Counted from the first letter of the stretch, positions 34,880 through 44,144 are shown. The stretch: DNA of 55,120 nt from Methanoregula sp. (GCF_028712425.1 NZ_JAQTQD010000018.1:1-55120), one strand, 5' to 3'. Numbers and translations: made by a program. Notes: generated from the letters alone by a model not told the origin.

Positions 34880-35414
34880 CCCCCTCTTGCGCCACCAGAG
34901 TCAAAGAGCCTGATGGCTCTTCTCCAGACTGCCCTTCCTGATGGAACGGCAGTCTTCCCCCAATGGGGGGACGGGGCGCATGGCGATGTTCACCAATTAC
35001 CTGTTTGAGTCATTGTGAAATTCTCTTATGGGTAATATGGAGGCATCGCCTGCGCCCCCTAGTCGAAGAACACAAGGTGTTCTTCTCCTGCTTCGGGTCG
35101 TAAGACCCTTAGCACCCCCTTGGGGGAGCTTCATTCCGAAGGAATGAAGCAGAGGGATTTTGAAAAATCCCTCTTGTCGAACCTCTTCAGACCCGAGACA
35201 CGAGAAGAACCTGCAAGGTTCTTCGAGTCTGGGCTTCGAAGAACGCATCCGCGTTCTTCTCATCCTCCTGGTTTTTCAAACCAGTCGGATTTCGAAGTTT
35301 CGAGGGTTATCAAACCCGAGAAATGAGAAGAATCCATCAGGATTCTTCGAAGAACGCATCCGCGTTCTTCTCATCCTTCTGGTTGTTCAAACCAGTCGGA
35401 GGCGCAAGGGGGGG
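34880..35414. repeat. Hairpin array 2, bounded by inverted ends
   Basis: A 535-bp non-coding element. The left end CCCCCTCTTGCGCC (34880-34893) is matched in reverse by GGCGCAAGGGGGGG (35401-35414), 13 of 14. Inside are about 15 hairpins in series. On the left are AAGAGCC/GGCTCTT, AGACTGCC/GGCAGTCT with an inner TTCC/GGAA, and CCCCC/GGGGG. Next comes a larger arm pair GGGGCGCA+GGCGATG (34974-34989) and its inverse (35044-35058) around a 55-bp core. From 35064 on come GAAGAACAC, GGGTC, CCCCC, GCTTCATTCC, AGAGGGATTT, GAAGAACCT, GAAGAACGC, CTGGTTT, GGGTT, GAAGAATCC, GAAGAACGC and CTGGTTG stems with mostly 2-4-nt loops. Confidence 0.8.
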
Positions 35415-35458
35415 CAATAGCAGCAGAGAACTCGTATTCTTCAGAGAAAAACAGGTTT

Positions 35459-35782
35459 TTACTCCAGGTAATCTTCCCGCACCGGGCAGAAGACCTCGAT
35501 TGCCATTGAATCTTCATGGATCACGGCCGAGTGCTCAACGTTTCCCGGAATATTCCAGCTGTCCCCCGGACGGATGTCCGATTCCTCGTCATGGATCCGG
35601 AGGGTCATGTGCCCCGATACGAGATATCCGGTCTGCTCGTGCGGGTGGGAATGCCGTGGGAGGGTGGAACCTTTTTCGAGACGGAATTCAGCCATCAGGG
35701 TATTTGTTCCAAAGACGAGGGACTTCTGCGTGATTCCGGGAAGTGATTCGCGGTAGCCGGTTTTTGTATGATGAGAAAACAT
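35459..35782 (-). CDS. Cupin-domain protein
   Basis: A 107-residue single-domain cupin. Metal-binding motif 1 is PRHSHPHEQTGYLVSGHMTL (His, His, Glu-type ligands) and motif 2 is GDSWNIPGNVEHSAVI with a His. Such proteins bind a metal and a small ligand, or act as sugar or quercetinase-like enzymes. No neighbour narrows the role. It is divergent from the ABC genes at 35842. Confidence 0.85.
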   Translation of the reverse strand: MFSHHTKTGYRESLPGITQKSLVFGTNTLMAEFRLEKGSTLPRHSHPHEQTGYLVSGHMTLRIHDEESDIRPGDSWNIPGNVEHSAVIHEDSMAIEVFCPVREDYLE

Positions 35783-35841
35783 GGGACAATCACCCGGGTA
35801 TTGGCCAACTACATCAATAATGATACCGTAACTGTTCCGGC

Positions 35842-36909
35842 ATGGGGGCGGAGCTGGGCACGATCACTGGGTTTATTGAGATCCACCCGGAATATTCCTG
35901 CATGGCAGGACCGGTGCCCGCGGGAGATGCCCCGATCATCCTCGTAGAGGGCCTCGAACATATCTACGGGGACTTCAAAGCAGTGGACGGGATCAGTTTC
36001 TCTGTCAAAAAGGGCGAAATTTTTTCGTTCCTGGGCCCGAACGGCGCCGGGAAGAGTACGGCCATCAATGTCCTGATCACCCTCCTCAACCTCCAGAAAG
36101 GGAGGGCCGCGATAGCCGGGCACGACGTGAAAACCGACCCGCAGAAGATCCGCGAATCCATCGGAATCGTATTCCAGGATATTACCCTCGACCGTGATAT
36201 GACCGTCTGGGAGATCCTGGAGTTCCACGGAAGGCTCTATCGCATGCCGCTTGCGGAGCGCCGGGAACGGATCGAAGAACTGTTACAGCTGGTCCAGCTC
36301 GATGCAAAACGGAACGAACTGACAAAGAAACTCTCCGGCGGGATGAAACGCCGGCTCGAGATTGCCCGCGGGCTGATGACCCGTCCCCTCGTCCTCTTCC
36401 TGGACGAACCGACCATCGGGCTTGACCCGCAGACACGGATGCGGATGTGGGAGTATATCCGGGGCGTGAACCGCGAAGGGACGACCATCTTTTTAACAAC
36501 GCATTACATGGACGAGGCCGACCAGCTCTCGGACCGTATCAGCATTATCGATCACGGCAGGATTGTTGTGACCGGGACGCCATGGCAGCTGAAGAACACG
36601 CTCGGGCAGGACCTGATCTATCTTGAGACAAGCGACAACCCGGCCGCCCGCCGGCTGCTTGAATCCCTCCCTTCCGTGCGGGAGATCACGGAAAAGAAGC
36701 AGGGGATTATCCTGATGGTGAACGAGGATGGGACCCGGGTTCTGCCCGGGATCATCGACACGTTGCGGGAAAACGGTGTCGCCATCAGTACCATCAACCT
36801 GAAGAAACCGACCATGGACGATGTCTTCGTCTTCTACACGGGAAAAGAGATCCGCGACGAGGGACAACAGCCGGCGCGGGGCGGGTTCCTGCGGGCAGCG
36901 AGGCACTGA
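35842..36909 (+). CDS. ABC transporter ATP-binding protein (DrrA-like)
   Basis: A 355-residue ATPase with Walker A GPNGAGKST, the drug-resistance type motif GIVFQDITLDRDMTVWE, signature KLSGGMKRRLEIARG, Walker B LVLFLDEPTIGLDPQTR and H-loop TTHYMDEADQLSDR. A C-terminal domain of about 80 residues follows, as in DrrA and NodI. A start at ATG 35902 is equally possible, because the first 20 residues are not conserved-looking. It pairs with the permease two bases downstream. The export substrate is unknown. Confidence 0.9.
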   Translation: MGAELGTITGFIEIHPEYSCMAGPVPAGDAPIILVEGLEHIYGDFKAVDGISFSVKKGEIFSFLGPNGAGKSTAINVLITLLNLQKGRAAIAGHDVKTDPQKIRESIGIVFQDITLDRDMTVWEILEFHGRLYRMPLAERRERIEELLQLVQLDAKRNELTKKLSGGMKRRLEIARGLMTRPLVLFLDEPTIGLDPQTRMRMWEYIRGVNREGTTIFLTTHYMDEADQLSDRISIIDHGRIVVTGTPWQLKNTLGQDLIYLETSDNPAARRLLESLPSVREITEKKQGIILMVNEDGTRVLPGIIDTLRENGVAISTINLKKPTMDDVFVFYTGKEIRDEGQQPARGGFLRAARH

Positions 36910-36911
36910 TC

Positions 36912-37748
36912 ATGCAGGACGGCTTTCTGACCATCTACTGGCGGGACATGATCCGGTTTGTCCGGTTCAAGACCCTGCTTGTCTCGTCGCTCCTCCAGCC
37001 TGCGCTCTGGCTTGCCTTCTTCGGCATTGCGATGGCAAGCAACTTCGATGTAATGATGGCGGGCATGCCCGTGCCGGAAGGAGTGAAAGCTGTGGGGTAC
37101 CTCACGTTCATGGGCTGCGGCATCATCGCGATGACCACGCTGTTCACGAGCCTCTTCTCGGGAATCGTGATATTGTTCGACAAGAACTGGGGGCTCATGC
37201 GGGAGATCCTGGCAAGCCCGGTGAGCCGGAACCACATCATCATCGGCATCGCGCTTTCCGGCGTAACCAAGTCCTTCATCCAGGCGGTAATCATCATGGG
37301 CTTTGGCGTCCTGATCGGGGCGGCGTTCTTTGCCGGGTTCACCCCAGTCCATGTCCTGATCGGGATCGTGGGTGTCCTCGCGTTCGTTGCCATGTTCGCC
37401 CTCGGCTTCCTCTTCCTCTCGGCCGCGATCGCCATCTCCATGGAGAGCCCTGAGGGGCTCCAGGGCATAATGACGCTCCTCACGATGCCGATCTTCTTTG
37501 CCAGCAATGCCCTGTACCCGATCAACAACTTCCCGGAGATCCTCCGGGTCATCTCCGCGTACAACCCGATGACCCTGCTCATCAACGGGATACGGTACTT
37601 CGCGATAGGCCCGGACTTCTATGCCCTCGGGCACCATTATGCCTTTACGCAGATGGACATCCTGCTCTCGTTTGCGGGCCTGGTCGTTTTCACGGCGATC
37701 ATGTTCGCCCTTGCCTGGTGGAGGTTCCGGAACGCGGTGGTGACCTGA
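36912..37748 (+). CDS. ABC-2 type permease (DrrB-like)
   Basis: A 278-residue membrane protein with six predicted helices. The ABC-2 consensus region is present (NWGLMREILASPVSRNHII, then PIFFASNALYPINNFPEIL and YNPMTLLINGIRYFAIG). It starts two bases after the ATPase stop and forms with it a two-gene exporter of the daunorubicin-resistance type. Such pairs export lipids, polysaccharides or drugs; the specificity here is unknown. Confidence 0.9.
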   Translation: MQDGFLTIYWRDMIRFVRFKTLLVSSLLQPALWLAFFGIAMASNFDVMMAGMPVPEGVKAVGYLTFMGCGIIAMTTLFTSLFSGIVILFDKNWGLMREILASPVSRNHIIIGIALSGVTKSFIQAVIIMGFGVLIGAAFFAGFTPVHVLIGIVGVLAFVAMFALGFLFLSAAIAISMESPEGLQGIMTLLTMPIFFASNALYPINNFPEILRVISAYNPMTLLINGIRYFAIGPDFYALGHHYAFTQMDILLSFAGLVVFTAIMFALAWWRFRNAVVT

Positions 37749-37871
37749 GGGATTCCGCGGGGGAAGTACCTGCGGGAGACTGCCGTGAAGGCTCTCCATC
37801 CCCCGAATACATACATGACCTATACCATTTTACCCGCCCTCGTCCAATACTGGTGACCAGAACTGTAGTGT

Positions 37872-40469
37872 ATGCCCATGAAGGAAGAGTCGCTCGTTCC
37901 CCTCGAAAAACTCATTGACATAGCCGGCACAGAAGGCCTCGCGTCCGACCGTGTCGAACCGATGCGCACAAGGTATGGCGCCAACATGATGACGCCCCCG
38001 GTGCGTGACCCGCTCTGGAAGCAGTACCTGGAGAAGTTCGACGACCCCATCATACGGATCCTGCTCTTTGCTGTTGCCATCTCCACCATAGTTTCGCTCA
38101 TCCAGGGGAGCGGTCTCCTTGATACCGTGGGCATCATCGCCGCGATCCTCCTCTCCACCGGAATTGCCTTCTTCAACGAGTACCGGAGCAGCCGGGAGTT
38201 CGATGTCTTAAACGCCCACCGGGACGAGATCGCGATCAAGGTGGTCCGCGACGGTCATCCCGTCCAGGTCGCGTCCCGTGACATCGTTGTCGGCGACCTC
38301 ATTCTTCTCGAAGCCGGGGACGCGGTCCCTGCCGACGGCTGGATCCTTGCATCGGACGGCCTGGTTGTTGACGAATCCGCCTTCACCGGAGAGAGCGAGC
38401 CGGTAAAAAAAGGCGAACAGGAGCGGGTCTTAAAAGGCACTTTTGTTACGGCAGGTAAAGGCCGGATGCTCTCGGGCGCTGTCGGTGACCGGGCCGAGAT
38501 GGGCGTGATCGCGGCATCACTGGGAATCGATCATGCCACCCGCACCCCGCTTGAGATAAAACTTGAGGCGCTTGCCGGCGTGATCAGCAAATTCGGGTAC
38601 GCGATGGCCATCCTCATCTGTGTCACGCTGTTTGCCCGGGGTGTGCTGACCGGGGACGTGAGCGGTTTCAATCTCGACACGGCAAACCATGTCCTGCATT
38701 ACTTCATGCTCGCGGTCGTTATCGTGGTCGCGGCCGTTCCCGAAGGCCTGCCGATGAGCGTTGCCCTTTCCCTCTCGCTTGCCATGCGGAAGATGACCCG
38801 GGCCAACTGCCTGGTACGAAGGCTCATTGCCTGCGAAACGATTGGGTCTTCCACCACCATCTGCACCGACAAGACCGGCACGCTGACAAAGAACCAGATG
38901 CTCGTTGCCGAGTCCTCTGCCGGCAATCCTGTCAAACCCGAAGCGCTCCCGAAAATCCCCATCGGGTGGATAACACTCAACGCGGCCATCAACGGGACCG
39001 CGTACCTCGATGCCCATGGTGAGAAAACCATCGTGATCGGCAACTCCACGGAGGGGGCGCTCCTCCGCTGGCTGAAGGAGTACGGCCTTGACTATGCGCA
39101 GATCCGGGCTGAGATGCACGAGACAAAGCAGTACCTCTTCGATGGGAACCGGAAACGGATGTCCACGGTTGTCAAGATCGACGGGAAGCCGTTTCTCCTG
39201 GTCAAGGGTGCGCCGGAGATCCTTGCCGGCCTTTGCGTGGAGGCCCCGGACCTCTCCGGGGTCATAGCTCTCGCAAAGCGTGCAATGCGGACTCTTGCCT
39301 TTGCTCACAAGGAGATTGTCAATGGAGATGAGAGCGAGACGAACCTTGTCTGGGACGGGTTCGTGGGAATCCGCGACCAGCTCCGCGACAATATCGCGGA
39401 CTCGGTTGCAACCTGCAAGAGGGCGGGGATCCGTGTCCGGATGGTGACCGGGGACAACCCGGAGACTGCCCGCGCCATTGCACTGGAGTCCGGTATTCAC
39501 AAAGGTGGTACCGTTGTGACCGGCCCGGCCTTCCGGGCACTGTCTCCCGAAGAACAGGTCCCTGCTGCCCGGGATCTCGACATTATGGCCCGGGCCGAAC
39601 CCATGGACAAGCTCCTCCTTGTCCAGGCGCTCCAGAAGTCTGGCGATGTGGTTGCCGTTACCGGAGACGGGACGAACGATGCCCCTGCTCTCAAGCATGC
39701 AAACGTCGGCTTTGCCATGGGCATTGCAGGGACCGAGGTGGCCCGCGAGGCAAGCGACATCATCCTGCTTGACGACTCGTTTGCGTCCATCACGCAGGCA
39801 GTCTGGTGGGGGAGGTCGCTCTACGAGAACATCCAGCGTTTCCTCCTCTTCCAGCTGACCATCAACTTCTGCGCCTGCCTGCTTGTCTTCATCGCCCCGC
39901 TCCTCGGGTATCCCGAGCCCTTCACCATTATCCAGATCCTCTGGATCAATATCATCATGGATACGCTTGCCGCGTTCGCGCTCTGCTCTGAAGCCCCCCA
40001 TACCGGGTTGCTGGAGCGGGAGCCTGTCCCGCAGGATGCAACAATCATCTCCCCGTTTATGTGGCTCTCGATCCTTGTAACGGGAGCGTTCCTGATCATC
40101 TTTGGCCTCCTCCAGCTGGCGACCGGTTTCCTTGGCGGATCAACGCCGGAAGAGATCACGACTGTCTTCTTCTCGGCCTTCATCGTGGCAGCGATCTGGA
40201 ACGGGGTCAACTGCCGTGCCCTTGACGGGAAGATGCCCCCCTTCTTCAAGGGAAACCCCATGTTCTTCCTCATCATGGGAATGGTTCTCCTCCTCCAGAT
40301 CCTCCTGGTCCAGTTCGGGGGAAGCGTCTTTGCGACCGTGCCGCTCTCCGCGATGCAGTGGGTGACGATCATCATAGCATCGGCATCAGTCCTTGTTGTC
40401 GGGTTCCTGCTCCGTGTCGTTTACCGGTACGTGACTGAGCACCGGCCGGGTACGACGGTGAAAACTTGA
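37872..40469 (+). CDS. P-type Ca2+-like cation ATPase
   Basis: An 865-residue P2-type ATPase. The actuator loop has FTGESEPV, the phosphorylation motif is CTDKTGTLTKNQM, the nucleotide-binding domain has KGAPEIL, and the hinge is VAVTGDGTNDAPALKHANVG. TM4 reads VVAAVPEGLPMSVALSLSLA, closest to plasma-membrane-type (P2B) calcium pumps and to bacterial relatives. About ten membrane helices are expected. It probably exports calcium, though related pumps carry other cations. The N-terminus lacks an obvious regulatory domain. Confidence 0.93.
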   Translation: MPMKEESLVPLEKLIDIAGTEGLASDRVEPMRTRYGANMMTPPVRDPLWKQYLEKFDDPIIRILLFAVAISTIVSLIQGSGLLDTVGIIAAILLSTGIAFFNEYRSSREFDVLNAHRDEIAIKVVRDGHPVQVASRDIVVGDLILLEAGDAVPADGWILASDGLVVDESAFTGESEPVKKGEQERVLKGTFVTAGKGRMLSGAVGDRAEMGVIAASLGIDHATRTPLEIKLEALAGVISKFGYAMAILICVTLFARGVLTGDVSGFNLDTANHVLHYFMLAVVIVVAAVPEGLPMSVALSLSLAMRKMTRANCLVRRLIACETIGSSTTICTDKTGTLTKNQMLVAESSAGNPVKPEALPKIPIGWITLNAAINGTAYLDAHGEKTIVIGNSTEGALLRWLKEYGLDYAQIRAEMHETKQYLFDGNRKRMSTVVKIDGKPFLLVKGAPEILAGLCVEAPDLSGVIALAKRAMRTLAFAHKEIVNGDESETNLVWDGFVGIRDQLRDNIADSVATCKRAGIRVRMVTGDNPETARAIALESGIHKGGTVVTGPAFRALSPEEQVPAARDLDIMARAEPMDKLLLVQALQKSGDVVAVTGDGTNDAPALKHANVGFAMGIAGTEVAREASDIILLDDSFASITQAVWWGRSLYENIQRFLLFQLTINFCACLLVFIAPLLGYPEPFTIIQILWINIIMDTLAAFALCSEAPHTGLLEREPVPQDATIISPFMWLSILVTGAFLIIFGLLQLATGFLGGSTPEEITTVFFSAFIVAAIWNGVNCRALDGKMPPFFKGNPMFFLIMGMVLLLQILLVQFGGSVFATVPLSAMQWVTIIIASASVLVVGFLLRVVYRYVTEHRPGTTVKT

Positions 40470-40558
40470 AAAAAAGGGCCATCCTCTCTCCGGGAGGGCG
40501 GTTGACCCATTCTCTTCAGGATGATGGGAAGGGGCGAAAATGCCCAAAAACAAGATGA

Positions 40559-40939
40559 CTACTTCTTTTTTCTGGTAACGGATTTGATCAGCCGGTGCAG
40601 TTCGGCAAATTCCAGGTCGGGATCGCCGCCCCGGTGGAGGTAATGATCAGCCCCGCAGTCCAGCGTTGTCCGGATATCGGAACTGAGGGAATAACCGGTG
40701 TACAGGATGATGAACGAGGCGCACCCGTCGCTTCTCAGTTTCCTGATAAGGTCGGTGCCGTTCATCCCGGGCATGCGCCAGTCAGCAATGATCACGTCAT
40801 AGGGTGTCCGGGTGACTTTTGTGATGGCTTCGGTGGCTGTGCTGGTGGTGTCCACCGCGTTCGCCGGGTCATCCTCGAGATCGAGCCGGATAATATCAAG
40901 GATGTCCTTATCATCGTCGACAAGCAGGATTCTGGGCAT
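40559..40939 (-). CDS. REC-only response regulator
   Basis: A 126-residue single receiver domain. Acidic residues D8 and D9 and the phosphoacceptor D53 (IIADWRMPGMNG) are present. The conserved Lys after beta 5 is replaced: the segment reads ADHYLHRGGD, Arg where related methanogen receivers often have KGG. There is no output domain. ATG 40939 is preferred to the upstream Met at 40969 because the receiver fold begins there. It lies downstream of the histidine kinase at 41054 on the same strand and is probably its partner. Confidence 0.88.
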   Translation of the reverse strand: MPRILLVDDDKDILDIIRLDLEDDPANAVDTTSTATEAITKVTRTPYDVIIADWRMPGMNGTDLIRKLRSDGCASFIILYTGYSLSSDIRTTLDCGADHYLHRGGDPDLEFAELHRLIKSVTRKKK

Positions 40940-41053
40940 TACACGTTCCTGACGTATTGTACAGTACATCAGTTGCAGAAAAGTCGTATTTATGCGTTGT
41001 TTTTTTATTGCCGGTCGATTATACGGGGAAAAGGTGGTGTCCGGGCCGGCCGG

Positions 41054-43117
41054 TCAGGCAGTGCCGGGAACAAAACGGTAATAGGTTTCCGGGACTTTCA
41101 CCTCAAACCGGGCTCCCTTCCCGAACTCGCCGTTCTCGGCCAGGGTGATGCCTGTCAGGGAGAGGATCTCGCGTGCGATATAGAGTTCGCGGTTCCCCGA
41201 TCCATCGCTTTTTAGTTCAAAGATACCTTCTTTCTCCTCGGGCCGGTACCCGGGCCCGTTGTTCTCGAAGATGATGAGAAGTTTTCCATCGCTGACCCGG
41301 TAGCTGACCCGGATCTCCAGGTTTTGGTCTTCATTCTCAAGCGACCGTTCGAGGAGCCGGTCGAGAACATGCTCCAGCTTGCTGTCTGCGTAGATCTCCA
41401 CGCGGGGCAGGTCTATTGATATCCGGGAGGGGATTACTGCGTACCTGCCGGCTACCTCAGAGATCAATGTGGAGACGTCCTGCCATTCGGGGGGATCGAT
41501 ACCCATGTCCTTGAAATCCCGCGTCAGGTTGATCTCGGTCCTGATGGCCTTTGCAGCCTGCTCCTGGTGACCGAGATAGTCAAGGAGCCGTGGATCGGTT
41601 ACCGCCTTCTTTGTCCGGCCAAGGTAGGCAAGCAGGACGGTTATCTTGTTCTGGATGTCGTGCCTTGCGATACTTGAGTAGACATTGAGTTTCTTGTTTG
41701 CCTCTTTAAGCGCCTGGTCCATCCGGATCCGTTCTGAAAGGTTGCGGGATGAACAGTACACGAATTCCTTTCCCCGGTACTCGAAATATGTAAGCCGCAC
41801 GTCTGCCGGAACCCTGGCGCTATCTTTTTTCACCAGGTACGTCTCACGGGAGACCTGCCCTCCCTTTTTTAAGTCCTTCCAGAGCCAGTCCCATTCTTCA
41901 CGTGAATATCCCCCGACAACATCCCCGAAGAAACTGTCAATAAGCCCGGACTTTTCATACAGCAGCTCCGTTGCCGCTACATCATTGGCATACCGGATCC
42001 GCCCGTCCAGTCCGATCCAGAAGACGATATCGGTTGCCTTGTCCATCGCGAACTGTGCGAGGAGGAGTTGCTCCTCTATCCGTTCCCGTTCTGCAATCTC
42101 CCCATAGAGCTGGCGGTTGATGTCCCGCAGTTCTTCTGTCCGCTGGACGATGGACTCTTCGAGGGTCTCATGGGCTTTTTTCAGCTTCTGCGATGCGATG
42201 ACCTGTTCGGTGATGTCAATGCCAAACGAGTTGATGGTGTCCAGCTCCCCACGGGCATTGAAGAGCGCCCGGTCCTGCCAGCGCTGGTACCGGAGCTCCC
42301 CGTTTGCCATCACGGCCTTGTATTCGATCGTCCCGACCGGGTATTTCACGGTAAGGCGGGCAAGATGTTCCTGGATCCGCACAGCATCCTCCGGGGAGAC
42401 CAGAGGCTTGAAGGGGCGGCCGAGCAGTTCTTCCTGGGTCTTTCCCACGGCACGGCAATAAGTCTCGTTCACGTACCGCGTGATCCCCTCAGCAGTCCTC
42501 CGGACAACATATTCCATCTCATCGTCCAGGAGTTCCAGGAGGTCATCGGCAGGGTGGCTTCTCCTCCGGGGTCCGCTGGGCAGGTTTTCGGGGTCAGCCA
42601 CAAGAGCAACGCCGGGCCTTCCGTCCTGGAAGACAACCGGTATCAGGAAAAGGATTACCGGCACGAACCGTTCGCCCTGCCGGATCTGCGCCCGGGCCCG
42701 CTGCTCTGAACCCTTCAGGGCGGTTTTGATAAGGTTCAGGAGTGCGGTCCCGTCGGTCAGGCGGATCGGGACTGTCTCTGTTGACTGCCGCATCAGCTGA
42801 TCTGCAGTCATCCCGGCAAGGGTGCAGAACTCATGGTTTGTATCACAGATCATCCCGTCCATGTCAACGACAAAATAGGGGCGGGAACAGACTTTTTTTA
42901 ACGAAAGGGCCGGAATGCGTTCGGTCAGGAAGAATACCTTGGAGGTTCCCCTCTTGCGCCCGTCAGCGGCCCCCTGGATCTGGAGGATCTCCATGTACTT
43001 GGCAACGGTGTTCCGGTTGATCTTCAGCCGTGAAGAGATGTCCGTGATGCTCATCCCCTCCCGGTTTGCAGCCAGCAGCTCCCGGATCCTGTGGATATCT
43101 TCCTGGAATTCCTCCAT
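41054..43117 (-). CDS. Histidine kinase with N-terminal winged helix and PAS domains
   Basis: A 687-residue protein without membrane helices. Residues 1-60 form a winged-helix domain (MSITDISSRLKINRNTVAKY MEILQI). Three PAS/PAC regions follow (about 80-175, 195-310 and 365-480), with a coiled coil between the last two (QKLKKAHETLEESIVQRTEE). The dimerisation segment has the phosphoacceptor His in SIARHDIQNKI (about 508), and the ATPase domain has a weak N box and a degenerate G region (NNGPGYRPEEKEGIFELKSD). A DNA-binding domain at the front of a soluble sensor kinase suggests it may act on DNA directly. Confidence 0.88.
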   Translation of the reverse strand: MEEFQEDIHRIRELLAANREGMSITDISSRLKINRNTVAKYMEILQIQGAADGRKRGTSKVFFLTERIPALSLKKVCSRPYFVVDMDGMICDTNHEFCTLAGMTADQLMRQSTETVPIRLTDGTALLNLIKTALKGSEQRARAQIRQGERFVPVILFLIPVVFQDGRPGVALVADPENLPSGPRRRSHPADDLLELLDDEMEYVVRRTAEGITRYVNETYCRAVGKTQEELLGRPFKPLVSPEDAVRIQEHLARLTVKYPVGTIEYKAVMANGELRYQRWQDRALFNARGELDTINSFGIDITEQVIASQKLKKAHETLEESIVQRTEELRDINRQLYGEIAERERIEEQLLLAQFAMDKATDIVFWIGLDGRIRYANDVAATELLYEKSGLIDSFFGDVVGGYSREEWDWLWKDLKKGGQVSRETYLVKKDSARVPADVRLTYFEYRGKEFVYCSSRNLSERIRMDQALKEANKKLNVYSSIARHDIQNKITVLLAYLGRTKKAVTDPRLLDYLGHQEQAAKAIRTEINLTRDFKDMGIDPPEWQDVSTLISEVAGRYAVIPSRISIDLPRVEIYADSKLEHVLDRLLERSLENEDQNLEIRVSYRVSDGKLLIIFENNGPGYRPEEKEGIFELKSDGSGNRELYIAREILSLTGITLAENGEFGKGARFEVKVPETYYRFVPGTA

Positions 43118-43220
43118 CGCATTCCCCGTTGATTACTCTGTTCTTTGATTTACCGTATAAATCCTTCGAATTTGCCTTGCACATCTGCCATGCAAATAAG
43201 ATTGTTTATCAGGGATTTTT

Positions 43221-43238
43221 TGCACAAATGCCTGTGCA
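43221..43238. promoter_or_regulatory. Palindromes between the kinase and the divergent small genes
   Basis: TGCACA-6-TGTGCA (43221-43238) is a perfect inverted repeat. A second, TTGCA and TGCAA around CATCTGCCA, lies about 30 bp to its left. Both are in the 182-bp divergent gap, so they could control either side, perhaps as targets of the winged-helix kinase. Confidence 0.35.
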
Positions 43239-43299
43239 GCACCAAAACGCAAGGCAGAATCTCAACACTTGAACTGGTGCTGAACAGGGGAGTAACAGG

Positions 43300-43452
43300 A
43301 TGGGAAACACTACACAGGATCTTTCAACAGGATCGTTGTCATCGGATGCCAGGTTACGGAATGGCCTTGAGGAACAGCAGGAGATACTGGACCGGTTGTC
43401 GAGGGAGCTTGACGACTACTTTACCCACAGAGGGTTGAGCAAAACGGAATGA
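43300..43452 (+). CDS. Small acidic helical protein (50 aa)
   Basis: A 50-residue frame with GGGGAG upstream of its ATG. The sequence is Ser-rich at first (TTQDLSTGSLSSDARLRN) and then a likely helix (EEQQEILDRLSRELDDYFTH). The latter loosely recalls the helical hairpin of Spo0E-type phosphatases, but the likeness is weak and the family is not assigned. It sits between a histidine kinase and a chemoreceptor-like relic. Confidence 0.45.
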   Translation: MGNTTQDLSTGSLSSDARLRNGLEEQQEILDRLSRELDDYFTHRGLSKTE

Positions 43453-43472
43453 TAACAAGGAGCTGATCAGCC

Positions 43473-43637
43473 ATGATGTCTACGGATATGAAAATGCGGA
43501 GCCCTGCCGGGTTCTGGCGTGAAATGCCGATCGTAATCGGAGCAGCATCGTCTGATGCCAACCGCGCCCGTCTCCTCTACGTCTGGCTGCGCTCCACGGG
43601 TATGGATGAGATGGACGAGATCAGGGGAATGTGGTAA
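43473..43637 (+). CDS. Small hypothetical protein (54 aa)
   Basis: A 54-residue frame beginning MMSTDMKMRSPAGFWREM, 20 bp after the previous small gene and with AGGAG nine bases before the ATG. The middle reads IVIGAASSDANRARLLYVWL and the end is acidic. It has no recognised motif and no clear membrane segment. It may be coupled with the gene at 43300. Confidence 0.4.
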   Translation: MMSTDMKMRSPAGFWREMPIVIGAASSDANRARLLYVWLRSTGMDEMDEIRGMW

Positions 43638-43791
43638 AACAGTAGAGAATCCGGCGATGGAAAACACCAGATCCGGATCATTTCTCGGGCATTGAAGGGA
43701 TCATCTGCGGGCTCTCTGCAATCTATACCGGCCTCGGGCAGGTCATGAACGAAGTCTGTAAGGAGAAGGTTATCAACCCCGGGTGAGCGAA

Positions 43792-44144
43792 ATGGTGGAA
43801 TCACAGTATCTCCTGGAAATGTTTGAAAAGAGCACCTTGCACAGATCATACTCGACTCCGAATTAAAGATCCTGGTAGTAAGCGACAGATTCTGCAAGGT
43901 TGTCGGGTATGGAAAGGACCGGTTAATCGGCATGCCAATTGGGGATTTTAGGACCCGGCAGATGATCAAGTATCTCGAGGACTCCGGCGAAGGTCTCATG
44001 GATGCGCTCAAACAGAAACGAATGACCGTAGGACAGAGCACCCTTGAAACGCTTTCTGGTGTGTTTGTCATGGTCCGGACCTGCATTCCTGTCCCTCCCG
44101 ATGAGCGAGGAGGGCTCTTTTTATTTTTCGTTTCAGGCCGGTGA
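43792..44144 (+). pseudogene. PAS-domain chemoreceptor fragment, frameshifted
   Basis: The frame from ATG 43792 gives MVESQYLLEMFEKST and then breaks near 43835. The next frame continues AQIILDSELKILVVSDRFCK, GYGKDRLIGMPIGDFRTRQM, IKYLEDSGEGL and GQSTLETLSGVFVMVRTCIP to a stop at 44144. This is the PAS unit typical of methanogen chemotaxis-type receptors, without the signalling domain. One base is missing at the break. A further coding-like stretch lies just before it (43655-43788, GIICGLSAIYTGLGQVM...) in another frame and may belong to the same relic. Confidence 0.6.

Noticed and set aside
34880-35414. Hairpin array as a CRISPR
   Set aside because: Unit sequences differ, there is no constant repeat/variable spacer alternation, and no cas gene is in the window.
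38517-40001. 494-codon frame opposite the P-type ATPase
   Set aside because: Antisense shadow; the plus strand has all P-type ATPase motifs.
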